A stretch of 64,000 nucleotides of DNA from Alcanivoracaceae bacterium (GTDB lineage: Bacteria; Pseudomonadota; Gammaproteobacteria; Pseudomonadales; Alcanivoracaceae): NCBI GenBank assembly GCA_029213045.1, contig JARGPN010000010.1:434001-498000 (forward strand), written 5' to 3'. Positions 1 through 9,435 of this stretch are shown in pieces; the stretch's first letter is position 1; every line of letters starts with the position of its first letter. The notes under the pieces were generated by a model. That model was not told where the DNA came from and did no database searches. It worked only from the letters and a program-made list of their open reading frames with translations. The translations under genes were made by a program, and so were the position numbers.

Positions 1-197
1 GAGCGAAAGCCGCAACAGAACGCCCTCACAAACATAAGCCCCTCGCGTAAAATGCACCGCCTATACGCCTGAAACTATTTAACGTGAATGCGGCAGCCCA
101 ACCTGAAATATGTAAAAATATCTAACCACTGAACCTGAAGGTCAGCACCAATAGGCTGAGACATTCAGATACGAATGCCGCGCACCAAGGAAACGTC
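1..197. other. Left-edge sequence without a gene
   Basis: No open frame with coding character crosses this stretch on either strand. It should hold the promoter of the PhnA-like gene and perhaps the tail of a gene beyond the window. A run of A/T-rich sequence around 80-125 could be promoter material, but no convincing -35/-10 pair was identified. Confidence 0.4.
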
Positions 198-536
198 ATG
201 AGTACTATCCCCGATTGCCCGCAATGCGGCTCCAGCTATGCTTACGAAGATGGCGCGTTATTAATATGCCCTGAATGCGCTCACGAATGGTCCGCAGCAG
301 AATCAGCCGCTGCCGAAGAAGCAAAGATCATTAAAGATGCGAACGGTAATCCGCTGCAAGACGGCGACACGGTGACGGTAATTAAGGATTTAAAAGTTAA
401 AGGTTCATCACTTGTGGTTAAGGTTGGCACCAAAGTAAAAAATATTCGGCTTGTAGACGGCGATCACGATATTGATTGCAAGATCGATGGCGTTGGCGCA
501 ATGAAACTTAAATCAGAGTTCGTAAAGAAAGTGTAA
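198..536 (+). CDS. yjdM: PhnA/YjdM family zinc-ribbon protein
   Basis: This 112-residue protein matches the PhnA/YjdM family in length and layout. An N-terminal zinc ribbon has two CPxC knuckles (CPQC near residue 8 and CPEC near residue 24), followed by a short linker and a small beta-rich domain with the family signature [13 protein letters not shown]. The family was named after the E. coli phosphonate cluster, but YjdM is not a phosphonate enzyme and its role is unclear. The gene stands alone, with no phosphonate genes nearby. The ATG lies 6-7 bases after AAGGAAA, a usable ribosome site. Confidence 0.9.
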   Translation: MSTIPDCPQCGSSYAYEDGALLICPECAHEWSAAESAAAEEAKIIKDANGNPLQDGDTVTVIKDLKVKGSSLVVKVGTKVKNIRLVDGDHDIDCKIDGVGAMKLKSEFVKKV

Positions 537-592
537 GTCGGGAGCCGATATTGATCGGCATAGCATTCCCTGCGGCACGCATGGGAGGATAA

Positions 593-2104
593 ATGATCAC
601 TTTGCGACGCACGCTGCGAGCACTGTTAGTCGCAGTGCTATGCCTTTTTCTTGTGCTATTCATTAACACCTTTCGACTGCGCTCACTTCAGCCCGCTCCG
701 GGTGAAAATGTTATCATCACCTACGATGCTGATACCGCAGTGCAACGACTTGTAGGCTTACTACAAATCCCGACGGTGTCCTCTTCCGTTAACCCCTCTC
801 AACACTCATCAGAAAACATCGAAGACAGCAATCATTTCGATGCGCTGATTGCCTACCTGCATGCGCAATGGCCAACGGTATTTAGCACACTCTCGACGCA
901 AACTTTCTCCGGTCATGCACAATTGCTGCGCTGGGAAGGACGCGACAAAGAGCTCGAACCGCTACTGTTACTTGCTCATCTCGACGTGGTGCCCGCCAGC
1001 GAACAAAATTGGCAACAGCCGCCTTTTTCTGGCGCTATTCTCGATGGTGAGATTTGGGGGCGCGGCACGCTAGATGATAAAGGGAGTGTCGCCGCCATAT
1101 TGGAATCCGTTGCTGCGCTTATCCAGCAAGGCGTTCAACCAGAACGCACCCTATTAATTGCTTTCGGTGATGACGAGGAAGTTGGCGGCTATGGCGCGGC
1201 AGCCATTAGCCGTTATCTTGCGTCAGAAAATATCACCCCGTGGATGGTGCTAGACGAAGGCGGATTTGTTTTAAGCGATAGTCCGTTGCCGGTGGCCGCG
1301 CCTGTTGCCTTGGTGGGCATTTCCGAGAAGGGATATTTATCGGTCAAGCTAACCGCCTCGGCCCCTGGCGGACATTCTTCCATGCCGCCGCGAGAGCTCG
1401 CTATTTTCAAGCTAAGCCATGCGTTGGAAAGAATTCATGCACATCCGTTTACTGCAACACTCGACGGCCCAGCGGATAAAATGTTTTATTGGATTACCAC
1501 GGAGATGCGCTGGCCGGAAAGAGTGTTGTTTTCCAATACCTGGTTATTCCAGCCGCTTATAATTTCTCAACTTGAGCGCTCCCCCGGAGGCAACGCGCTA
1601 CTGCGCACCACCCAAGCACCGACGCTCTTAAGCGCTGGCGTCAAAGATAACGTGCTGCCAGAAAGTGCCAGCGCGGTGATTAACTTTCGTTTGCACCCCC
1701 ACGACAGCACAGAAAATGTCATTACCCATTTAACAACGGTCATTAATGATTCAAGCATCACGTTGACTCCCCTCAACGAGGCCACGGGTATTATCAGAAA
1801 AGCATCGCGTATTGACCACCCGGCGTTTAATACGCTCGCGCAAAGCATTCGCACAAGCTTTCCTGACGCATATGTGGCGCCGTATTTAATGGTGGGCGCG
1901 TCAGACGCGCGGCATTATCGCAACCTTAGTGATCAGGTATACCGTTTCGCGCCACTACGCCTCAACAATGATTCCCTATCGCTTTTACATGGCGCAAACG
2001 AACGGATTTCAAAAGACAGTTTTTACCAAGCCATTCAGTTTTACGCGAATCTTATATTTTTAAGCAATGCCACAGCTGACGTCGTCACTCCGAGAGCCGA
2101 GTAA
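593..2104 (+). CDS. M20 family metallopeptidase (carboxypeptidase S-like)
   Basis: A 503-residue zinc peptidase of the M20 family, closest in layout to carboxypeptidase S/CPS1-type enzymes that hydrolyse peptides or N-acyl amino acids. The first 30 residues form one hydrophobic segment, so it is probably membrane-anchored or exported. The metal-site motifs appear in order: HLDVVPA, GRGTLDDKG, GDDEEVGG and a late His in LHGANERI. The dimerisation domain starts at PGGHSSMP. Start: GGAGG sits 5 bases before the ATG. Three bases separate it from the methyltransferase gene, so the two are probably cotranscribed. The substrate cannot be told. Confidence 0.9.
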   Translation: MITLRRTLRALLVAVLCLFLVLFINTFRLRSLQPAPGENVIITYDADTAVQRLVGLLQIPTVSSSVNPSQHSSENIEDSNHFDALIAYLHAQWPTVFSTLSTQTFSGHAQLLRWEGRDKELEPLLLLAHLDVVPASEQNWQQPPFSGAILDGEIWGRGTLDDKGSVAAILESVAALIQQGVQPERTLLIAFGDDEEVGGYGAAAISRYLASENITPWMVLDEGGFVLSDSPLPVAAPVALVGISEKGYLSVKLTASAPGGHSSMPPRELAIFKLSHALERIHAHPFTATLDGPADKMFYWITTEMRWPERVLFSNTWLFQPLIISQLERSPGGNALLRTTQAPTLLSAGVKDNVLPESASAVINFRLHPHDSTENVITHLTTVINDSSITLTPLNEATGIIRKASRIDHPAFNTLAQSIRTSFPDAYVAPYLMVGASDARHYRNLSDQVYRFAPLRLNNDSLSLLHGANERISKDSFYQAIQFYANLIFLSNATADVVTPRAE

Positions 2105-2107
2105 ACA

Positions 2108-2800
2108 ATGACGGACTCTCTTAGCGACGAAAAAATTCTAGATAGCTGGAAAAAAAACGGGAAGCCATGGACGCGCGCAGTGCGTAACCGTGAAATTCAA
2201 AGCCGCGAGCAAGTCACTAACCAAGCCATTATTGATGCACTGCTGGCGCTCTCGCCAACAACCGTACTAGACATTGGCTGTGGCGAAGGTTGGCTTTGTC
2301 GCGCGCTTGCCAGCCACCACATAGAATGTGTTGGCATTGACGCAGTAGATGAACTCATTACGCTGGCGCGTACCGCTCAACCACAACGCACTGACGTCAC
2401 CTATTTAACGCTAAGCTACGACGACTTTTCACGCGGAACACTGCATCAGCGATTTGACGCATTGGTATGCAATTTTTCTCTACTGGGTGAATACAGTGTC
2501 GCCGCCGTGCTAGTACAGGCAACGCAACAGATGAACGTCAACGGCAGCATCGTTGTACAAACGTTGCACCCATTAGCCGCGTGCGGCGATCAACCCTATA
2601 TTTCTGGCTGGCGGGAAGGCTCTTGGGCAGGGTTCAGCAATCACTTTGTTGATCCGCCGCCTTGGTATTTCAGAACCCTCGAAGATTGGCGTGCATTATT
2701 TCAATCCTGCGGCTTAGTGATTGAGGCCGAAACGACGCCAATGCTAGACGGCGCGGCGCTGCCCGCATCGATTATCTTTACCGCCCGCGTAGCGCTATAG
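2108..2800 (+). CDS. Class I SAM-dependent methyltransferase
   Basis: A 230-residue methyltransferase with the glycine-rich SAM motif VLDIGCGEGWLCRAL near residues 56-70 and an acidic end of strand beta-2 (VGIDAVDELI). The rest fits the Methyltransf_11/25 fold. The late segment SGWREGSWAGF and the PPPWYFRT stretch resemble small-molecule or quinone-type methyltransferases, but the substrate is not determined. The gene starts 3 bases after the M20 peptidase stop. Confidence 0.85.
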   Translation: MTDSLSDEKILDSWKKNGKPWTRAVRNREIQSREQVTNQAIIDALLALSPTTVLDIGCGEGWLCRALASHHIECVGIDAVDELITLARTAQPQRTDVTYLTLSYDDFSRGTLHQRFDALVCNFSLLGEYSVAAVLVQATQQMNVNGSIVVQTLHPLAACGDQPYISGWREGSWAGFSNHFVDPPPWYFRTLEDWRALFQSCGLVIEAETTPMLDGAALPASIIFTARVAL

Positions 2801-2888
2801 CGCACCAAGCGAAAACACGCTTGTCGATGAGCAGTCGCCAAGGCAAAGTGAAGACAATTAACCGATTTTTCTCAAGGAGCACCTTGCC

Positions 2889-3287
2889 GTGTATACAGGA
2901 AACTGCCTATGTCAGGGCATTCAGTTTGAAATTGACGGGGAGCTTGCGCCCATCCAAATATGTCACTGCAAGCAATGTCGACAAGCGCAGGGCACGCCCT
3001 TTGTGACTAACATTCCCGTTGCCGCCAATGTATTTCGCATTATTAAAGGTGAGTCACTGCTAAAAAGCTTTGAGTCTTCCCCCGGCAAAGTTCGTCAATT
3101 CTGCGGGCAATGCGGATCGCCGATTTTAAGCAAAAGGCATAACGCACCGGATGTAGTACGCATTCGCGCTGGCACCTTGAATGAAGAGTTAAAGACGCGT
3201 CCTGCATTCCATATTTTTGTACAGGATAAAGCCAACTGGTGGGACATCAATGATGCGCTACCGCAACACGAGACGTTTGCGCCATGA
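2889..3287 (+). CDS. GFA family zinc protein (glutathione-dependent formaldehyde-activating-like)
   Basis: A 132-residue protein of the GFA family (CENP-V/GFA fold). The zinc-binding cysteines are all present: CLCQG near residue 6, CHCKQCRQAQG near residue 26, and FCGQCGSP near residue 71. Family members include the S-hydroxymethylglutathione synthase Gfa, but most paralogues have no proven reaction, so formaldehyde activity is not claimed. The start is GTG, preceded by AAGGAG. It overlaps the next gene by 4 bases (ATGA), which implies translational coupling. Confidence 0.88.
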   Translation: MYTGNCLCQGIQFEIDGELAPIQICHCKQCRQAQGTPFVTNIPVAANVFRIIKGESLLKSFESSPGKVRQFCGQCGSPILSKRHNAPDVVRIRAGTLNEELKTRPAFHIFVQDKANWWDINDALPQHETFAP

Positions 3288-3703
3288 CACCTTCTCAAAA
3301 CATGCCGGCCAACCCAAAAAAAATACGCCAACTTAAACTCGCCGGTGTCGCCTTTGTTTTCATGTATTTTATGTTTGGCGGAATCGGCCATTTTGTTTTC
3401 ACCCCGTTCTTCGTCAACATCGTGCCGCCTTATATCGTGTGGGCGCATGCCGTTGTCTATATCAGCGGTGTATTTGAAATATTGGGGGCACTTGGCCTAT
3501 GCATTCCGGCACTACGCCGCTTGGCGGGGTGGGGGCTTTTTGCGCTAACTCTTGCTGTAACGCCAGCAAACATTCACATGTTGCTCAACTCGGAGCTTTA
3601 CCCTGATTTTCCACCGGCGGTATTGGTATTGCGCTTAGTCATTCAAGTCGGCTTATTATGGTTAATCTGGTGGAGCACAAAGCCTACAAAACAACTCAGC
3701 TGA
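3284..3703 (+). CDS. DoxX-like integral membrane protein
   Basis: A 139-residue protein with four hydrophobic segments (about residues 13-35, 43-65, 72-92 and 106-130), fitting the DoxX/DoxX-like family. The charged segment after helix 2 (SGVFEILGALGLCIPALRR) is typical of that family. Members are small membrane proteins, some tied to thiol or quinone redox, mostly without known function. It is coupled to the GFA gene by a 4-base overlap. Confidence 0.8.
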   Translation: MTPSQNMPANPKKIRQLKLAGVAFVFMYFMFGGIGHFVFTPFFVNIVPPYIVWAHAVVYISGVFEILGALGLCIPALRRLAGWGLFALTLAVTPANIHMLLNSELYPDFPPAVLVLRLVIQVGLLWLIWWSTKPTKQLS

Positions 3704-3738
3704 CTCTAGCGGGGCACTTCACAGATAGAGCTTAGAAC

Positions 3739-3784
3739 AAAGATTTTGTCCGAGCGCCATACGGCGCGCTCAGACAAGATTTTT
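3739..3784. terminator. Bidirectional terminator between convergent genes
   Basis: A long imperfect hairpin: the left arm AAAGATTTTGTCCGAGCGCC pairs with the right arm across an ATAC loop, with a T run after it and an A run before it. It lies between the DoxX-like gene and the convergent small membrane protein gene. It touches that gene's stop codon. Confidence 0.75.
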
Positions 3785-4013
3785 AATGTGGAACTTGCTG
3801 GTGTTGCGCCCACAAAAAAACGACGCCTATTACAATGGGCACAATGGTGTACGCGATAAAATGCAGCCAGTAGCCGGGCACAGGCCCGAACGCTTTCTGC
3901 ATCATTGCTAGCTTTGCAAAAAAGGCAGGATGGACCATTCGATAAACGAAAGTAAATAGCCCTAAACTTAATGAAAACCAAGCAAACGCCTGCGTAAAAA
4001 ACTGCGTATCCAT
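3783..4013 (-). CDS. Small membrane protein of unknown function
   Basis: A 76-residue protein with two to three hydrophobic stretches (about 7-25, 45-68) joined by a basic loop. No family is recognised. Coding potential is supported by the clean hydrophobic pattern, the ATG start and the terminator at its stop. It lies 52 bases downstream of the solute-binding lipoprotein gene in the same direction, so it may be the last gene of the mpl operon. Confidence 0.6.
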   Translation of the reverse strand: MDTQFFTQAFAWFSLSLGLFTFVYRMVHPAFFAKLAMMQKAFGPVPGYWLHFIAYTIVPIVIGVVFLWAQHQQVPH

Positions 4014-4065
4014 CTAACATTCCACATCAATATTTATAAAAACCGTACCGGTACTCGACGCCCAA

Positions 4066-4857
4066 TTAATGCAACGCTGTACGGACGGGCATCCAATGGC
4101 TGATTGCGTTGGACAGAGATCCGTCGGCGCGCATTTTTGCCAACGCGGCATTAAGCTGATTGCGTAATTCCGCTTCATCTCTCCTAACCGCCCACGCCAA
4201 CGACTCTGTCGTGAGGTAGCGATAAAACGCCAGCAACTCTTCCTCGTCGGCGCCTTCATTTAAACTGTAATGCCAAATTGCCGGCGCATCTTGAACGAGA
4301 TAGTCCACCTCTTCATTTCGCAATGCATTCACCATGTCGTCGGTGTTTTCAAAATAATGCAGCGTGGCATTGGGAAATTCGCGAAATACATATTGGGAGC
4401 CTGTGCTACCGCGCTGCACGGCAAATCGACGGCCTTCCTGATACGCGGCGCCGGTTGAATTTAATGTTCCGAGGTCGCTGCGGCGAAACATCAACATCTG
4501 ACCGGCCTGCATATACGGCTCGGTAAATAAAACCCGCTGCTGCCGACGCTCAGTAATCGACATGCCCGCCATCACCACATCCACGTCGCGCCGCTCTAAC
4601 GCCGACACCAGATTCTCGAATGGCATTTCCACCCACTCAATACGACGACCCAAGATCTTACTCAGCCGCGCGGCCAAATCGACCTCCAACCCAGCCAGCT
4701 TTTTGTCTGCATCAAGAAATACCACTGGCGCCATGGTTGGACTTGTGCCCACCCGTAACGGCGACGTACTCATTGTGCTTAAGCATCCTTGAATAAATGG
4801 CGCTGTGCCGACCAGCAAAAACAGAGTTGCCAGAAACCTTGGAAGTATTTTCTTCAT
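4066..4857 (-). CDS. Solute-binding protein family 3 lipoprotein
   Basis: A 263-residue periplasmic binding protein of the SBP_bac_3 type. It has an N-terminal signal with a lipobox ending in IQGC (Cys25), then [15 protein letters not shown], the [16 protein letters not shown] motif, and the domain-2 signature [17 protein letters not shown]. Such proteins bind amino acids or similar solutes, or act as sensors. No ABC permease or ATPase gene is adjacent, so transport is not assured. The start overlaps the ubiX stop by 4 bases, making it part of the mpl-DUF2214-ubiX operon. Confidence 0.85.
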   Translation of the reverse strand: MKKILPRFLATLFLLVGTAPFIQGCLSTMSTSPLRVGTSPTMAPVVFLDADKKLAGLEVDLAARLSKILGRRIEWVEMPFENLVSALERRDVDVVMAGMSITERRQQRVLFTEPYMQAGQMLMFRRSDLGTLNSTGAAYQEGRRFAVQRGSTGSQYVFREFPNATLHYFENTDDMVNALRNEEVDYLVQDAPAIWHYSLNEGADEEELLAFYRYLTTESLAWAVRRDEAELRNQLNAALAKMRADGSLSNAISHWMPVRTALH

Positions 4858-5492
4858 TCCTTTTCGCCCCAGCGCGGCATTAATGTTTGCGCCACCCCCA
4901 ACTGATCCAATATACGCGCGACAATAAAATCGACTAAATCATTAATGCTTTGCGGCTTGTTATAAAAGCCGGGGTTAGCCGGTGTGATCGACACACCCAG
5001 CCGCGCCAATTTCAACATGTTCTCTAAATGTATTGCTGAAAATGGCGCCTCGCGCGGCACCAGTATTAGCTTGCGCTGCTCTTTAATCGCGACATCCGCG
5101 GCACGCTCAATTAAATTATTGCTTGCACCCGTGGCGATGGCCGACAAGGTGCCTGTCGAACATGGACACACCACCATCTGGTGCGGAGCTCCTGAGCCAG
5201 AGGCAATGGGAGACGTCCACTGCTCCAAACCACACACCGTCAACGTACCCGTGCTAACGCCAAAATAGTCTCGCAGTGCTTTTTCAGTTTCACCTGTTCC
5301 AGGAGGAAGCTTTAAATCTGTCTCGGTGCCAATCACTACTCGAGCTGCCTTCGAGAACACAACAAATACTTCCGCGTTGGCCGACAGCAAACACAGCAGC
5401 AAACGTAATCCGTATTGCACGCCCGATGCGCCAGTGAAGGCAACCGTGACACGAGGCGTTTGAGGTGTCTGTTCAGGTGCGCTTTCTTTCAT
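4854..5492 (-). CDS. ubiX: Flavin prenyltransferase UbiX
   Basis: UbiX joins dimethylallyl phosphate to FMN to make the prenylated FMN cofactor of the UbiD decarboxylase used in ubiquinone synthesis. The 212-residue length is usual. Visible family motifs are the N-terminal FMN loop [16 protein letters not shown], the central [16 protein letters not shown] segment, and [17 protein letters not shown] with its conserved Arg and Glu. It is placed 2 bases after the DUF2214 gene and close to mpl, as in Pseudomonas. The gene coq7 at 34.5 kb serves the same pathway. Confidence 0.95.
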   Translation of the reverse strand: MKESAPEQTPQTPRVTVAFTGASGVQYGLRLLLCLLSANAEVFVVFSKAARVVIGTETDLKLPPGTGETEKALRDYFGVSTGTLTVCGLEQWTSPIASGSGAPHQMVVCPCSTGTLSAIATGASNNLIERAADVAIKEQRKLILVPREAPFSAIHLENMLKLARLGVSITPANPGFYNKPQSINDLVDFIVARILDQLGVAQTLMPRWGEKE

Positions 5493-5494
5493 TT

Positions 5495-5962
5495 TTAGGC
5501 TCCGATTGCCCCGATTCCACGCGCCATTAACGCCGCGAGAAATGGCAACAGTGCTAATAGATGCAGCTCACTGAAAACGACTTTGCGCATCGCGTTAAAT
5601 TGCCCATTCGTAGGCAGAACTCCGGACGTTTCTACATTTTTCCGCCATTGGAGAAAACGTACCGTTGGTAAAATAGACCACAACCCGACGGCGATAAACA
5701 CCGTGATTTTCAAATGAAAAATCCAGTTGTGCATATAAAAATCGACGCTCTTCCCAAACCAGACAACACGTGCAATACCTGTCACAAAAACAAGTAGTGC
5801 ACTAATACCGTAAAACATATCTACGCGCGCTAGGCGCAGGATGGCATCTTTTGTGGCGGCGCCCTTTAACGTCATCACCTCGATAGACAAGGTGGCAGCG
5901 ATGCCCATGATGGCCAAGTAATGCAACCCAGCAACTATTGCAGACCAAACACTCATCAACAC
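5495..5962 (-). CDS. DUF2214 family membrane protein
   Basis: A 155-residue protein with four transmembrane segments (about 7-27, 47-68, 83-103, 130-150). It fits the DUF2214/CopD-like group of small integral membrane proteins. Conserved-looking polar residues inside or beside helices (His14, His79, His134) could bind a metal or haem, but this is inference. It sits between mpl and ubiX with gaps of 9 and 2 bases. Function unknown. Confidence 0.8.
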   Translation of the reverse strand: MLMSVWSAIVAGLHYLAIMGIAATLSIEVMTLKGAATKDAILRLARVDMFYGISALLVFVTGIARVVWFGKSVDFYMHNWIFHLKITVFIAVGLWSILPTVRFLQWRKNVETSGVLPTNGQFNAMRKVVFSELHLLALLPFLAALMARGIGAIGA

Positions 5963-5971
5963 GATTCCTTT

Positions 5972-7339
5972 TTAGCTCAGAGCTTGCACTAGTTTTTTAT
6001 GGATACCACCGAAACCACCGTTGCTCATGATCACAACATTCAATGGTTGTTTGCCGTTGGCATGAGCGACCACATCGGCAATGATCGCCTCGATAGATGA
6101 CGCGCTACGTGAACGCGTTTTTGTTGCGGAATTCGATGCGCTGACAATATCGTCGAGAGACCAGTCCAGCCCTTCTGGCTGATACCAAATCACCTCGTCG
6201 GCATCGACAATACTTTCAGGCAAGCTGGCGCGATGAGCACCCAACCGCATGGTATTGGAGCGCGGCTCAATGATAGCGAGAATTTTTTCGCTGCCGACTT
6301 TTTTACGTAAGCCCTGCAATGTAGTGGCAATTGCAGTGGGGTGATGAGCGAAGTCGTCGTAGACGCGTACATTGCTGACGTCGCCAATGAGTTCCATGCG
6401 GCGCTTTACGCCAAGGAAATCACTTAACGACTCTGCCCCTTGCGCCAGCGTGACACCACAGTGGCGTGCGGCGAGCAACGCGGCAACGCCGTTCTTGACG
6501 CTATGCAACCCGGTCATATTCCACTTAACGCGTGCCGATTCTTTGCCGTTTTCACGAATGGAAAATTCGCTGCCGTCGTCGCTGAGCAGCTGCACGTCAA
6601 TGTCGGCGTTTGCGCCAAAACGCTCCACCTCACTCCAGCAGCCTTTCTGTAACACTTCCTCCAATGCGGCTTCGCCGGTTGGCAAAATAATACGCCCGTT
6701 ACCCGGAATCGTGCGCACCAAATGATGAAACTGCTTTTGAATTGCGCCAAGGTTTTCAAAAATATCGGCGTGATCGAATTCGAGATTATTCAGAATCGCC
6801 GTGCGCGGTTTGTAATGAATAAACTTGGAACGCTTATCAAAAAAGGCGGTGTCATACTCGTCTGCCTCAACGGCAAAAAAAGGCGCGTCACCGAGTCGTG
6901 CAGAAGTAGCAAAATTACCTGGCACGCCGCCAATCAAATATCCCGGGTTCAACCCTGCCGCCTCAAGCAACCACGCCACCATACTGGTGGTCGTCGTTTT
7001 TCCGTGCGTTCCCGCCACACCAACTACCCATCTGCCGGGGAGAATCACTTCCGCCAGCATTTGCGGACCCGATGTGTAGCGCAGACCACGATTCAAGACA
7101 TATTCCACTGCCGGATTGCCTCGGCTCATGGCGTTGCCGACCACCACTAGATCCGGTTCGGGGTTTAGGTGCGAAGGATCGTACCCTTCCATGATGTCGA
7201 TGCCGGCAGCGCGCAATTGATCGGACATTGGCGGGTAGATAGCAGTATCTGACCCCGTCACCTTGTGCCCTAAATCGCAGGCCAGCTGCGCTAGCGACCC
7301 CATAAACGTGCCGCAAATACCTAGAATGTGAATATGCAT
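5972..7339 (-). CDS. mpl: UDP-N-acetylmuramate:L-alanyl-gamma-D-glutamyl-meso-diaminopimelate ligase Mpl
   Basis: Mpl reattaches recycled murein tripeptide to UDP-MurNAc in peptidoglycan recycling. At 455 residues it has the Mur-ligase plan: N-terminal UDP-sugar domain starting MHIHILGICGTFMGSLA, the ATP loop GTHGKTTTTSMV near residue 110, the EADEYDTAFFD segment, then the C-terminal domain with YDDFAHHPTAI. The N-terminal GICGTFMG is typical of Mpl rather than MurC. The murU and amgK genes at 51-53 kb act in the same recycling network. It is the first gene of a four-gene leftward operon. Confidence 0.95.
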   Translation of the reverse strand: MHIHILGICGTFMGSLAQLACDLGHKVTGSDTAIYPPMSDQLRAAGIDIMEGYDPSHLNPEPDLVVVGNAMSRGNPAVEYVLNRGLRYTSGPQMLAEVILPGRWVVGVAGTHGKTTTTSMVAWLLEAAGLNPGYLIGGVPGNFATSARLGDAPFFAVEADEYDTAFFDKRSKFIHYKPRTAILNNLEFDHADIFENLGAIQKQFHHLVRTIPGNGRIILPTGEAALEEVLQKGCWSEVERFGANADIDVQLLSDDGSEFSIRENGKESARVKWNMTGLHSVKNGVAALLAARHCGVTLAQGAESLSDFLGVKRRMELIGDVSNVRVYDDFAHHPTAIATTLQGLRKKVGSEKILAIIEPRSNTMRLGAHRASLPESIVDADEVIWYQPEGLDWSLDDIVSASNSATKTRSRSASSIEAIIADVVAHANGKQPLNVVIMSNGGFGGIHKKLVQALS

Positions 7340-7455
7340 ACTGAAATCTCTGAGCCTGCGCGTTTAATCAGAATGTTCAGCAGTTTAGAGACTCCCCGAC
7401 AAGGAGGCTACCGACGCGGCCTGTTTGCGCGCCGCGCAGCGATCATCGAAGTCCC

Positions 7456-7612
7456 ATCGCTTGCCTGCAAGCTCCCACAAAAGAGAAACCCTCCCCCATG
7501 CGGAATCTTGCCCGCAAGCAATAAGGCAATCACCAAACCCACCATCACCAGCAAACCAACGCCCACAAACGACAAAACCACCAGCCCATGTGGGAGCTTG
7601 CCTGCAAGCGAT
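7456..7612. repeat. REP-like palindromes within a 90-bp tandem duplication
   Basis: The 471-base gap between mpl and pfp holds three REP-like copies: 7456-7479 (minus), 7499-7522 (plus, degenerate) and 7589-7612 (plus). The core is GCTTGC-NN-GCAAGC preceded by GTGGGA and followed by GAT. The two plus copies start exactly 90 bases apart. The sequence after each (both contain ACCATCACCAGCAA) is also similar, so a unit of about 90 bases was duplicated. The rest of the gap holds no clear gene apart from the ORF discussed in the findings. Confidence 0.8.
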
Positions 7613-7810
7613 ACGGCGATCACCGAAACCACCATCACCAGCAAGCCAGCTCCGGCGAAAGATAAAACACCCATCCATGAAAAAGGTTTTCATCGGTTCT
7701 GACCAACAAAGGCCAGACATTCAATGCAAAGCTGGGCGGGCTTGGCTAGAATGCGCGCCAATCCGATTGCCTGATTCGTTACCTCATTTTAAGTTCAAGG
7801 AGCCAAACCC

Positions 7811-9073
7811 ATGGCGCGCAAGAATGCTTTCTATGCTCAATCCGGTGGCGTTACAGCCGTTATCAATGCTTCTGCCGCTGGCGTCATCGACGCTGCTCGG
7901 GAAAATAAAAAGCATATTGGTAAGGTGTATGCGGGCCGTAACGGCATCATTGGCGCCCTCCTTGAAGAATTAATTGATACCAGCAAAGAATCCAAAGCGA
8001 CCATCGCCGCGTTGAAGCACACCCCTGGTGGCGCGTTCGGCTCATGTCGCTTCAAACTGAAAGACCTAGAAACGTCACGCCGTGAATACGAGCGGCTAAT
8101 CGAAGTCTTCAAAGCCCACAACATTGGCTATTTCTTTTATAACGGCGGCGGCGATTCGGCAGATACCTGCCTAAAAGTCTCGCAGCTTTCAGAAAAAATG
8201 GGCTATCCCATTCAGGCCATCCACGTGCCTAAAACCGTCGATAACGATTTGCCAATCACCGATTGCAGCCCAGGCTTTGGCTCCGTGGCGAAATACACCG
8301 CTGTCTGCGCGAAAGAAGCGGGCATGGACGTTGCTTCCATGTGCGCCACCTCAACCAAGGTGTTTGTGATGGAAGTGATGGGCCGCCACGCAGGCTGGAT
8401 TGCGGCCGCAGCAGGCCTTGCCAAAGAAGAAGCCGGCGACCCTCCGCACATGATCCTGTTCCCTGAAATCGCTTTCGACAAAGCCAAGTTTTTGAAAAAA
8501 GTACAGCAAACCGTGAAGAAAAATGGCTACTGCGTAGTCGCCGTATCTGAAGGCGCACGCGACAAAGACGGCGTATTTCTGGCCGACGCGGGCTCAGTTG
8601 ACGCCTTCGGCCACAAACAACTCGGTGGTGTTGCGCCAGTAATTGCGCAAATGATTAAAGACGAGCTGGGCTATAAATATCACTGGGCAGTGGCCGACTA
8701 CCTGCAGCGTTCAGCCCGCCACGTGGCATCCGCTGTCGATGTTGAGCAAGCCTACGCAGTAGGTCGCGCTGCCGTTGAAATGGCGGTTGCTGGCAAAAAT
8801 GCGGTGATGCCCGCCATCATTCGCGGCAAGGGCAAGAAATACAGCTGGACGATTCAGGAAGCGCCGCTGGCTAACGTCGCCAACGTGGAGAAGAAAATGC
8901 CACGTAACTTTATTACCGCCGACGGGTTTGGCATTACCGACGCGGGACGCGCATACCTCGCGCCGCTGATCGAAGGCGAAGACTACCCGCCTTACAAGAA
9001 TGGCATTCCGCAATACGCACGTCCGAAACTTGAGGCTGTGCCGAAGAAGCTGAAAGGCAAATTTAAGCTGTAA
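7811..9073 (+). CDS. pfp: Pyrophosphate-dependent 6-phosphofructokinase
   Basis: This 420-residue enzyme phosphorylates fructose 6-phosphate with PPi in a reversible step of glycolysis. The phosphoryl-donor loop reads GGGDS (112-116), and the catalytic motif is PKTVDND (140-146), where the Lys after Pro is the mark of PPi-dependent enzymes (ATP enzymes have PGTIDND). The MEVMGRHAGW and SEGARD substrate motifs are also present. Start: AAGGAG lies 8 bases before the ATG. A soluble pyrophosphatase gene lies 1.4 kb downstream on the same strand and uses the same PPi pool. Confidence 0.93.
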   Translation: MARKNAFYAQSGGVTAVINASAAGVIDAARENKKHIGKVYAGRNGIIGALLEELIDTSKESKATIAALKHTPGGAFGSCRFKLKDLETSRREYERLIEVFKAHNIGYFFYNGGGDSADTCLKVSQLSEKMGYPIQAIHVPKTVDNDLPITDCSPGFGSVAKYTAVCAKEAGMDVASMCATSTKVFVMEVMGRHAGWIAAAAGLAKEEAGDPPHMILFPEIAFDKAKFLKKVQQTVKKNGYCVVAVSEGARDKDGVFLADAGSVDAFGHKQLGGVAPVIAQMIKDELGYKYHWAVADYLQRSARHVASAVDVEQAYAVGRAAVEMAVAGKNAVMPAIIRGKGKKYSWTIQEAPLANVANVEKKMPRNFITADGFGITDAGRAYLAPLIEGEDYPPYKNGIPQYARPKLEAVPKKLKGKFKL

Positions 9074-9083
9074 ACCAGCCGCC

Positions 9084-9155
9084 GTAGGCATACGTAAGGT
9101 GCCTACACAAACACATAAAACGGGTGTAGCCTCTTGAAGCTACGCCCGTTTTTGT
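9084..9155 (+). terminator. Rho-independent terminator after pfp
   Basis: Two hairpins follow pfp. The first pairs GTAGGCA (9084-9090) with TGCCTAC (9100-9106). The second is a classic terminator: ACGGGTGTAGC pairs with GCTACGCCCGT (9117-9152) with one G-T wobble and runs into a T tract. It ends pfp transcription before the small downstream gene. Confidence 0.85.
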
Positions 9156-9169
9156 TTGTGGAACTTGTT

Positions 9170-9340
9170 ATGACACTACTCGCCAACATGGACAAAAAAG
9201 AATTTGTCTACGAATGCGCATCACGCGCCTTGGCAGCAAGCTTTTCGAACCCCGCAGCGAAACCTTCCATCGCAAGTATGGTCAGAGATGCTAGTAAGTT
9301 GTGGGATGAATTGAAGGAATGGGAAAGCAGCGAAAGCTAG
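9170..9340 (+). CDS. Small hypothetical protein (56 aa)
   Basis: A 56-residue frame starting MTLLANMDKKEF and ending WDELKEWESSES. A longer upstream start would lie inside the pfp terminator, so the ATG at 9170 is preferred. The ribosome site is weak (TGGAA). The protein looks soluble and helical (acidic and Ala/Ser rich), and no family is recognised. It could be a real small gene or a chance frame. It lies about 95 bases before the rhodanese start. Confidence 0.4.
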   Translation: MTLLANMDKKEFVYECASRALAASFSNPAAKPSIASMVRDASKLWDELKEWESSES

Positions 9341-9435
9341 GTTCCCTTAACCTGAGGCACCCCCAAGACAGCACCACCCGATACCCATCGGCCCGAATGG
9401 AATTATCACTCTTCAACCAAATGGAGTTACCTGTC

